Assembly: GCF_039542035.1 (NCBI RefSeq)
Contig: NZ_BAABHJ010000005.1
Coordinates: 248,001 to 312,000, forward strand
Direction: 5' to 3'
From: Actinoallomurus liliacearum
Lineage (GTDB): Bacteria; Actinomycetota; Actinomycetes; Streptosporangiales; Streptosporangiaceae
Length of the DNA stretch: 64,000 nucleotides
The notes beneath the pieces are model-generated. The model worked only from the letters and a program-made list of their open reading frames with translations, did not search any database and was not told the origin of the DNA. Both the position numbers and the translations under genes were made by a program. Below, piece after piece: positions 17,365 to 23,685 of the stretch. Every line of letters begins with the position of its first letter. The first letter of the stretch is position 1.

Positions 17365-18005
17365 CCACCAGAGTCGGCCCCGGCCCGGTGCTGCTCGCCT
17401 GCGGTGTCGTCGCCATCGTGCGGGGCAGCAGCGGGGACCGGACGGACGCGGTGCTCGACACGCTCGCCGCCGCCGGCGTGCGCTGCCTGGAGGTGACCCT
17501 CAACACCCCCGGAGCGCTGGACTCCCTCCGGGCCGCGCGCCGCCGGCTGCCCGACGACGTCGAGCTCGGCGCGGGCACCGTGCTCACCGCCGCGCAGGTC
17601 GACGCGGCCGCCGACGCCGGCGCGTCGTTCATCGTCGCGCCCGACGCCCGCCCGGTCGTCGCCGAGCGCGCCGCCGCGCACGGTCTCGGCTACTACCCGG
17701 GCGCCCTCACGCCCACCGAGATCGGCGCGGCCTGGGAGCTCGGGGCGTCCGCCGTGAAGGTCTTCCCGGCGGGCGCGTTCGGCCCCGGCTACCTGCGCGA
17801 TGTACGCGGGCCGTTCCGCGACGTGCCGCTCCTGCCCACCGGTGGCGTCGGCATCGACGTGGCCGGCGACTACATCAGGGCCGGCGCCATCGCGGTCGGC
17901 GTCGGCGGTCCCCTCCTCGGCGACGCGCTCGACGGCGGGTCGCTGGACGCCCTCACCGACCGCGCCCGCCGCCTCGTCGCGGCCGTCGCGGGAGCACGCG
18001 GGTGA
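17361..18005 (+). CDS. KDPG/KHG-type class I aldolase
   Basis: 214 residues. The family motifs are present: ACGVVAIVRG near the N-terminus, the catalytic Glu in CLEVTLNTPGAL, GAGTVLTAAQVDAA, and the Schiff-base Lys in AVKVFPAG, then LLPTGGVG for phosphate binding. Known members cleave 2-keto-3-deoxy-6-phosphogluconate or 4-hydroxy-2-oxoglutarate to pyruvate plus an aldehyde. The company of a D-aminoacylase is typical of operons degrading D-amino-acid or amino-sugar derivatives. It is translationally coupled at both ends: ATGA with a minicistron upstream and GTGA with a 27-codon ORF downstream. Confidence 0.9.
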   Translation: MTTRVGPGPVLLACGVVAIVRGSSGDRTDAVLDTLAAAGVRCLEVTLNTPGALDSLRAARRRLPDDVELGAGTVLTAAQVDAAADAGASFIVAPDARPVVAERAAAHGLGYYPGALTPTEIGAAWELGASAVKVFPAGAFGPGYLRDVRGPFRDVPLLPTGGVGIDVAGDYIRAGAIAVGVGGPLLGDALDGGSLDALTDRARRLVAAVAGARG

Positions 18006-18085
18006 CCGTCCAGGGCGACCGGGTGGGCGGCTTCGTCCGCACTGCCGGAGTAGGGCCGATCGACTTCATGGTGAACAAGGGCTGA
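18002..18085 (+). CDS. 27-residue coupled ORF, possible gene remnant
   Basis: GTG 18002 overlaps the aldolase stop (GTGA), and its own TGA overlaps the next ATG (TGATG). The 27-residue product begins MTVQGDRVGG and ends DFMVNKG. Perfect coupling at both ends argues it is translated. It is too short for a known fold; it may be the scar of a larger gene lost by internal deletion. No family recognised. Confidence 0.4.
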   Translation: MTVQGDRVGGFVRTAGVGPIDFMVNKG

Positions 18086-19242
18086 TGGACTCCACCGTCT
18101 ACACCTTCGTCGAGGACCTGCGCGGAGAGGGCGCCGCACCGGTCCTCGACCGGGTCCTCGGCTATGGCTGCACCGGGCTGACCGTCGCGGCGGCCTACCA
18201 CCGGGCCCGTGACGTCACCCCGCACGGCGCGTCCCGGGTGACCTTCCGGCACGACGGCGTGCACTTCCCACCTGGCGACCTGTTCGGGCGGCTGGCGCCG
18301 CCGGTGCAGGCCGGCGCGGAGGACGACCCGCTCCGATCGCTGCGGGCGCTGACCCGCTCGCGCGGCGCGTCCCTGTACGCGTGGGGCGTCTTCCTGCACA
18401 ACACCACGATCGGCCTGGCACACCCCGACGTGACGCAGGAGAACTGCTTCGGCGACCGCGCGGCCCCGGCGGACCTGTGCCCGTCCAACCCCGACGTCCG
18501 CGCGTACGCCGTGGCGCTGGCCCGCTCCCTGGCCCGGTACGGCGTCGACGGCGTCGTCGCCGAGTCGCTGCACTTCGGGTTCTTCGGCCACGGCTACCAC
18601 CACGAACGGTCCTTCGTCGAACTCGGCCCGGTCGCCGAGTACGCCCTCGGCCTGTGCTTCTGCCCGCACTGCCGGCGCGTCGAGGGCGCCGAGGCGGCAC
18701 GGGCGGAGGCCACGCGCCTGGTGGAGGAGGCGTTCGAGGGCGGCGGCGCGCGGCAGGCGGAGACCGGTCTACCGGCGGCGATCGTGGAGTTCGCGATGGC
18801 CCGCCGGGCGACGGTCACCTCGCTCGCCGCCGAGGTCGCCGAGGCCGTCGCGGCAGAGGGATCCCGCCTGATCTTCCTCGACCTCACGGGCGCGGTGAAG
18901 GGGTACGCGGACGGCCGGCCGGCGGACGGCCCCGCGGCGTCCGACGCGTGGCGGATCGGCATCGACCCCGCCGCCGTCGCGGGCGTCGTCCACGGCTACG
19001 CCGTCACCGCGTACGCGCGCGACACGGGTCGCGTCGCCACTGACCTGGAGGCCTACCGCGCCGCCCTCGGACCGGACCGGGAACTGCGCGCGCTGCTGCG
19101 CCCGGGCCCGCCGGACACCACCTCGGCGGCCGACCTGGCCACCAAGATCGGCTCGGTCGCGTCGGTGGCCGACGCGGTCGACTTCTACGCCTACGGGCTG
19201 CAGCCGTACCGCGTCCTGGACCGCCTGTCGGCCCTGCGCTGA
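18085..19242 (+). CDS. Predicted TIM-barrel, glycoside-hydrolase-like protein
   Basis: 385 residues; ATG in a TGATG overlap. I cannot name the family. The layout (YGCTGLTVAAAYH, SLYAWGVFLHNTT, LCPSNPDVRAYAVALARSL, VDGVVAESLHFGFFGHGYHHERSF, LGLCFCPHCRR) is reminiscent of alpha-amylase/GH10-like TIM barrels, in which an early strand carries travelling aromatic and His residues, and the CxxC pair may bind a metal or mark a substrate loop. No signal peptide, so it is cytoplasmic. As last gene of the D-aminoacylase/aldolase operon it may act on a sugar-amide substrate or product. Real gene by coupling and codon use; function is open. Confidence 0.7.
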   Translation: MDSTVYTFVEDLRGEGAAPVLDRVLGYGCTGLTVAAAYHRARDVTPHGASRVTFRHDGVHFPPGDLFGRLAPPVQAGAEDDPLRSLRALTRSRGASLYAWGVFLHNTTIGLAHPDVTQENCFGDRAAPADLCPSNPDVRAYAVALARSLARYGVDGVVAESLHFGFFGHGYHHERSFVELGPVAEYALGLCFCPHCRRVEGAEAARAEATRLVEEAFEGGGARQAETGLPAAIVEFAMARRATVTSLAAEVAEAVAAEGSRLIFLDLTGAVKGYADGRPADGPAASDAWRIGIDPAAVAGVVHGYAVTAYARDTGRVATDLEAYRAALGPDRELRALLRPGPPDTTSAADLATKIGSVASVADAVDFYAYGLQPYRVLDRLSALR

Positions 19243-19288
19243 GCCGCGTGGCGCGCCGCCCGGCCGACCGGCGCGCCACGCGGTTCAG
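19239..19288 (+). terminator. Long hairpin at end of the D-aminoacylase operon
   Basis: A 19-bp stem with one G-U pair, arms 19239-19257 and 19270-19288, loop of 12 bases. The left arm includes the stop codon of the TIM-barrel gene. No U run. Confidence 0.8.
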
Positions 19289-19391
19289 TGGGGCGGCGTG
19301 TCCCATGATCGCGAAGGTGGGGGAGGGGAATTGTCGGTCCGCCTCGCTAGCTTCACCACGGTCGGTAATCACTCGACCGCAAGGAGGAAGT

Positions 19392-21071
19392 GTGACGGAT
19401 CGGGACCTCGCTCGGGAGCGGCGTCAGGCCAGGCAGAAAGAGTCACGCAGGCTGCGCGGCCTGGAGCGGGAGGCGGCGGCACGGGCCCGGGTCCGCCTCG
19501 CCGCACGGACGACTCCGCCGGAGCGGGTGGTCCTGCGCCTGGGGCCCACCAACTCCGGAAAGACCCACGACGGGATCGAGTTCCTCATCGCGCAGGCCCG
19601 ACTGGGGCTGTCGGGCACGTACGCCGCTCCGCTGCGGATGCTCGCCCGGGAGGTCTATGAGAGGCTGCGCGCGCATCTCCCCGACGAGCGCGTCGGTCTC
19701 GTGACCGGTGAAGAGCGGATCAACCCGCAGGCCGACGTCGTCTCCTGTACCGCCGAGTCCGCGCGCACCTGCGGCGACGTGCTCGTGCTCGATGAGGCGC
19801 ACTGGGTCGCCGATCACGATCGAGGCCATGCCTGGACCCGGCTCCTGCTGACCGGTTCCCACCGTTACATCCACGTCGCGGCCGCCCCCGAAGCCGGCGC
19901 CCTGCTGCGCACCGCCTTCGTCCAGGCGGGTCACCTCGAGATCGCGCAGCACTCGCGCTGTACGGAGCTCACCCACGCACCCGCGATGGGCCCTCGAACG
20001 ATCCCCGCCGGCTCGGCCGTGGTCGCGTTCAGCCGCAGGGCGGTGCTGGCCCTGCACCGGGAGCTGATCGACCACGGTCGCAGCGCCACCGTCCTGTACG
20101 GAGCCATGCCTCCCGGGGCGCGCCGGGAGCAGATCCAGCGACTGGTCACCGGCGAGGTCGAAGTGATCGTCACAACGGACGTCATCGGACACGGGGTCAA
20201 TCTGCCGCTGCGCGCGGTGGCCTTCGCCGAGACCGGCAAGTTCGACGGCAAGGAGCGCCGTCGGCTGCGACTGTGGGAGGCGGCCCAGATCGCGGGACGG
20301 GCCGGACGGCGTGGCTTCGCCGCAGGGGAGGGCCTCGTCGCGACGTACGCCGGCGGCATCCCGGGGTTCTCGCCGGACGCCGGGCTCGTGCGTGCCGCCG
20401 TCGCCGTGGCGAACGGCGCGCCCTCCGACCTCTCGATCATCAAGGCGAGCCTTCGCCCGGACTGGGGTGAGCTGGGCGACCCCACCCCGGCCGAGATCCC
20501 GCATGCCCTGCGCGGTTGGCGGAAGGCGGCTCGCCGCGAGGCCTCGGCCCGTCCCTGGTTGCGTCCCGCGTCGATCGAGACCTTACTCACGATGTGGGAG
20601 ACGGCCCGTGCCACGGTCCGCGCCCCCGTGACAGTGGACGCTCCGTGGCCCGGCGACGGACCCACGGTGTGGCGGCTCATCACCCTCCCCGTGGACGCGG
20701 ACGGCGCCTTTCCCGAGATAGCCGCCGCGGTGCTGACGGGCCGCTCTCTGCGGACGATCCTTCGTCCCGACTCCGTGATCTCCCGGATGAGCCTCGACGA
20801 GGCGGAGCGTCATGCCGCCCTCATGCGCGACCTGAGTTCGGCCGGCCGGTCCTTCGGGGCCGTCGGCGGCGTGGATCACGAAGAGGCCGCGGCCGGAGAG
20901 GAAGCGGCGTCCCGGCGCATCGTCGAATTGGTCGCCCAACGTAGACCCCTCGTCAACGCGTCGCTCTGCGTATCGTGCGCTCGGCCGTGCGCCCCGTGGT
21001 TCCAGCGATGCGACGACTGTCACCGAGCCAGGTTCGACTGGTACGACGGTGATGATCCATTCGCGTGGTGA
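19392..21071 (+). CDS. SUV3-like superfamily 2 RNA helicase
   Basis: 559 residues from GTG 19392, chosen for the perfect AAGGAGGAAGT just upstream; the longer frame has no ribosome site. Motif I GPTNSGKT (about 51-58), the Ia region YAAPLRMLAREVYERL, VTGEER, CTAES, a DEAH box in VLDEAHW (about 133), and motif VI QIAGRAGRRG (about 299) match the mitochondrial/alphaproteobacterial SUV3 RNA helicases rather than DeaD-type proteins. A SUV3-like helical region follows, and the C-terminus has a zinc ribbon (CVSC...CDDC). SUV3 unwinds structured RNA for degradation, with PNPase in mitochondria. The partner in this organism is unknown. Monocistronic. Confidence 0.88.
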   Translation: MTDRDLARERRQARQKESRRLRGLEREAAARARVRLAARTTPPERVVLRLGPTNSGKTHDGIEFLIAQARLGLSGTYAAPLRMLAREVYERLRAHLPDERVGLVTGEERINPQADVVSCTAESARTCGDVLVLDEAHWVADHDRGHAWTRLLLTGSHRYIHVAAAPEAGALLRTAFVQAGHLEIAQHSRCTELTHAPAMGPRTIPAGSAVVAFSRRAVLALHRELIDHGRSATVLYGAMPPGARREQIQRLVTGEVEVIVTTDVIGHGVNLPLRAVAFAETGKFDGKERRRLRLWEAAQIAGRAGRRGFAAGEGLVATYAGGIPGFSPDAGLVRAAVAVANGAPSDLSIIKASLRPDWGELGDPTPAEIPHALRGWRKAARREASARPWLRPASIETLLTMWETARATVRAPVTVDAPWPGDGPTVWRLITLPVDADGAFPEIAAAVLTGRSLRTILRPDSVISRMSLDEAERHAALMRDLSSAGRSFGAVGGVDHEEAAAGEEAASRRIVELVAQRRPLVNASLCVSCARPCAPWFQRCDDCHRARFDWYDGDDPFAW

Positions 21072-21183
21072 GCACTTTCGGGCGCCGGTCCGCGGGCCGC
21101 CGCCCCCTCTTCCCGCGACCCGTCTGCGAGGCCGACGCACCCGCCCTGAGAGAGCGTCGTTGTACTCGGATCCTCCGATGAGA

Positions 21184-21215
21184 GGGGCACTCCGGCTCCG
21201 GCCCGGAGGTGCCCC
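21184..21215. terminator. Bidirectional hairpin between convergent genes
   Basis: GGGGCACTCCGG pairs with CCGGAGGTGCCCC (one bulged base, loop 7). It sits between the helicase gene and the minus-strand cyclase-like gene and may serve both. Confidence 0.65.
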
Positions 21216-21242
21216 CCGCATCGGTCGCGCCCGAACGGATGA

Positions 21243-21887
21243 TCAGGCGCGGCGCCGGTAATCCTCGAGCCTCGTGACCGGGTCGTAAGGGTGCTCCGCG
21301 ACGCCCTTGGACGCGTCGATGACCCGGACCCATGCCGAACGCACCGGGTGCGAGGTACGCGGCAGCATCAGCCGGCAGAACGCCTTCGGGTCGATGCCGT
21401 CGTAGTCGTGCCGTACGACGCAGCGGTACACGTCGTCGGAGACCACGAGCACCATCGGGGCGTCACTGCCGCCCAGTATCCGCTTCACCGGGCCGGCGTT
21501 CAGGAGCCGGAACGCGACGTCGAGGGCTTCGCCGAAGCACCCGTTGTCGTCGAAGGTCACCTCCCCGGCGTGCACGACCACGCGCAGCCGGAACTGCCGC
21601 TCGGGGTGACGCCGGTTGTGCTGGGCGAGGAGGGTGCCCAGGGTCGGGACGACGGTGTCGAGTAGCACCGTCTTGGGAGCCTGGTCGACGGGGTGGATCA
21701 GGGCGAGCACGCCGTCGCCCCGGTCGAGGAAGGAGTCACGGTACGGCTCCGTGACCCCGCCCGCGGCCAGGGCCTGCTCGAAGAGGTCGTACATCGCCCT
21801 GCGCAGGTACCCCTTGGCCGGGTCGGTCAGACGGGTCGATCCTTCGGCGTCGATCGCGATGATAGTTCGATGGAGAGGGGGAATCAC
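21243..21887 (-). CDS. Class III cyclase-homology domain protein
   Basis: 214 residues from GTG with AAAGGA upstream. It starts IIAIDAEGSTRL, the place of the first metal-binding Asp of class III cyclases, then DRGDGVLALI for the second, and VVVHAGEV in the core; the GEALDVAFRLLNA segment replaces the usual VNxAARL. Stand-alone proteins of this type are abundant in streptomycetes and relatives, and most lack full substrate-binding residues, so catalysis is doubtful: the Lys of EKF is not evident. Cytoplasmic. It may bind nucleotides as a regulator. Divergent from the XRE gene. Confidence 0.8.
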   Translation of the reverse strand: MIPPLHRTIIAIDAEGSTRLTDPAKGYLRRAMYDLFEQALAAGGVTEPYRDSFLDRGDGVLALIHPVDQAPKTVLLDTVVPTLGTLLAQHNRRHPERQFRLRVVVHAGEVTFDDNGCFGEALDVAFRLLNAGPVKRILGGSDAPMVLVVSDDVYRCVVRHDYDGIDPKAFCRLMLPRTSHPVRSAWVRVIDASKGVAEHPYDPVTRLEDYRRRA

Positions 21888-21898
21888 GAGATCCTTTC

Positions 21899-21923
21899 GA
21901 ATCGATCTGAATCAAACTGAATC
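21899..21923. repeat. Three GAATC direct repeats at 10-bp spacing
   Basis: GAATC occurs at 21899, 21909 and 21919, one helical turn apart, just upstream of the GTG of the minus-strand cyclase-like gene. Possible operator for a regulator binding direct repeats, or a leader element. Confidence 0.35.
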
Positions 21924-22115
21924 ACCATCGTCGGACGGGGAGTGTCCGACGGAGGGTGATCGACGAGCAGGTTATACCGAGAGGGGCGAGCTGTCCGCGC
22001 GTTGACGGGATCCCGGTTGGGTGGTTGACTCTCCCGCGAGCATCTAGGGCATCCCTGGCTTGCTGGGACATACTTCGCATCGTCCTGAATCTCCGTCGAA
22101 CTCCGGGTTGAGGTG

Positions 22116-22997
22116 ATGGCCGTGGCCGGTGACAGACGTGACCCGGTGTACGACAAGCGACGGCGACTGGCCGGCGAGCTGCGCGTCCTTCGCGACATGA
22201 GCGGGGTCAGCGGGAGGGATCTGGCGAAGCGGATCGGCATCAGCCAGTCCAAGGTGTCGCGGATCGAGGCCGGCACCGCCCAGCCGTCCGCCGCGGAGAT
22301 CACCGCCTGGGCCCGTGCGGTCGGCGCGTCCGACGAGACCGAGCGACTGCTCGCCACCCTCGACGAGGTCGCTCGCACCGGCGTCGAGGCCTGGCAGGCG
22401 GCGCTCGAGGGCCGGCCCCATCTTCAGGACGAGATACGCGAGCGCGAGGAGACGGCCCGGCGCATACGCAATTTCCAGCCGGCGTTCGTTCCCGGCCTGC
22501 TGCAGACGTCCGGTTACGCGCAGCGGGTGTTCGCGATGTTCAAGTCGAGCGTTCCGGGGACGAGCGTCGCCGCCGCGGTGGCCGCCAGACTGGACCGCCA
22601 GCTCGCTCTGTACGAAGGCGACAGGGAATACGAGTTCCTCATCACCGAGGCGGCACTTCGGTGGCGTCCCGGTCCGCCGCGGCTCGCGATCGCACAGCTG
22701 GATCGGGTTGCGACGGTGAGCACACTGGACAATGTCTCGGTCGGGCTGATCCCCCTGTCGGCCGAGGCGGAGGCGCCGTACCTCCAGGGATTCTCGATCC
22801 TCGACGACGGGGACGCCGGCGACAACGCCCTGGTCCTGATCGAACTCGACCACGCCCCTCTTACCGTCACCGACGCCGACGACGTGGCGATCTACCAGAA
22901 CCGCTGGTCGACACTGTGGAAGACCGCGGTCTTCGGTGACGAGGCGCAGGCGCTCCTGCGTGAGCTGACGGTCCAGATGCGGACCCTCGAGGGCTGA
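22116..22997 (+). CDS. XRE-family regulator with DUF5753 (Scr1/WhiJ-like)
   Basis: About 293 residues. Start is ambiguous among GTG 22113, ATG 22116 and GTG 22122; AGGTG at 22111 fits 22122 best. N-terminal HTH: SGVSGRDLAKRIGISQSKVSRIEAG. The rest is DUF5753, with NFQPAFVPGLLQTSGYAQRVF and a C-terminal region ending LRELTVQM. Known relatives are WhiJ-like developmental regulators of actinomycetes that pair with a small DUF397 protein, and one is encoded just downstream on the other strand. It probably represses until bound by the DUF397 partner. Cytoplasmic, DNA-binding. Confidence 0.9.
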   Translation: MAVAGDRRDPVYDKRRRLAGELRVLRDMSGVSGRDLAKRIGISQSKVSRIEAGTAQPSAAEITAWARAVGASDETERLLATLDEVARTGVEAWQAALEGRPHLQDEIREREETARRIRNFQPAFVPGLLQTSGYAQRVFAMFKSSVPGTSVAAAVAARLDRQLALYEGDREYEFLITEAALRWRPGPPRLAIAQLDRVATVSTLDNVSVGLIPLSAEAEAPYLQGFSILDDGDAGDNALVLIELDHAPLTVTDADDVAIYQNRWSTLWKTAVFGDEAQALLRELTVQMRTLEG

Positions 22998-23077
22998 GCA
23001 TGGTTTCGACCGTTCAGACCCGGGTGCGGCGGCCGGCGACCGTCGGCGTCCGCACCCAGGTTCCGACAGCGCGCGCG

Positions 23078-23287
23078 TCAGCCGACGCTGAATCGGCCGG
23101 CCTTCACCGCGGCCACGAAGGCCTCCCACTCCGAGCGGCTGAACCACAGAACCGGCCCGTCCTGCCCGGCCTTCGAGTCACGGACCGCCACCACCTCGGT
23201 GATGGCGACCTCCACGCACGCGCCGTAGTCGCAGGCGCTCTGGAACTCGGCCGGCTCCGGCATCATCCGCTGCATGGCCTCGCTCAT
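23078..23287 (-). CDS. DUF397 small protein
   Basis: 69 residues, from ATG 23287 with AAAGGGGGC upstream. The C-terminal half (VVAVRDSKAGQDGPVLWFSR then SEWEAFVAAVKAGRF) is a clear DUF397 domain; an N-terminal part with CDYGACVEVA is typical of the family. DUF397 proteins act as small antagonist or toxin-like partners of XRE/DUF5753 regulators. It is convergent with such a gene 80 bp away, an arrangement less usual than the tandem order. Confidence 0.9.
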   Translation of the reverse strand: MSEAMQRMMPEPAEFQSACDYGACVEVAITEVVAVRDSKAGQDGPVLWFSRSEWEAFVAAVKAGRFSVG

Positions 23288-23481
23288 GGTGCCCCCTTTC
23301 TCGTCGAGGCGATCCCTCACCGCCTCGCGAGTCGACCGTCGGACACGTCGCTGGCAGGAAACGGGGCGGGAATCTGGCCGCGAACCGGTGATGTGGCGAT
23401 GGGAAGAGGCCCGGTAAGGCGCGTTGACCAAGGTTGGACAGCCACCCCCCCGTTTCATGTAAGAGAAGGAGGAAAAAGTAA

Positions 23482-23685
23482 ATGGCACAGGGGAAGAAAC
23501 GCGTGGGGGGTTCCGGTGGAATTCCGGATGCTCGGGCCAATCGAATTCTGGTTGACCGGAATTCGGGTGGATCTCGGGACTGCCAAGGAGCGCCTGCTCC
23601 TCGCCGCTCTCTTGCTCGCCGAGGGGCGCCCGGTCTCCGTGGAGACCTTGATCGATCGCGTGTGGGGACGGAATCCACCGGCTGA
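23482..23685 (+). other. Upstream ORF with perfect ribosome site, overlapping SARP start
   Basis: AAGGAGG at 23466-23472 is one of the strongest ribosome sites in the window, yet it serves ATG 23482, opening a 67-codon frame that overlaps the SARP gene out of frame. The product (MAQGKKRVGG...) is Arg/Gly-rich with no known family. It could be a regulatory uORF that tunes SARP translation, or a fortuitous frame. Confidence 0.3.

Noticed and set aside
14967..17681. 904-codon minus-strand frame spanning three plus genes
   Set aside because: Runs across gene borders on the other strand; low-complexity composition typical of shadows.
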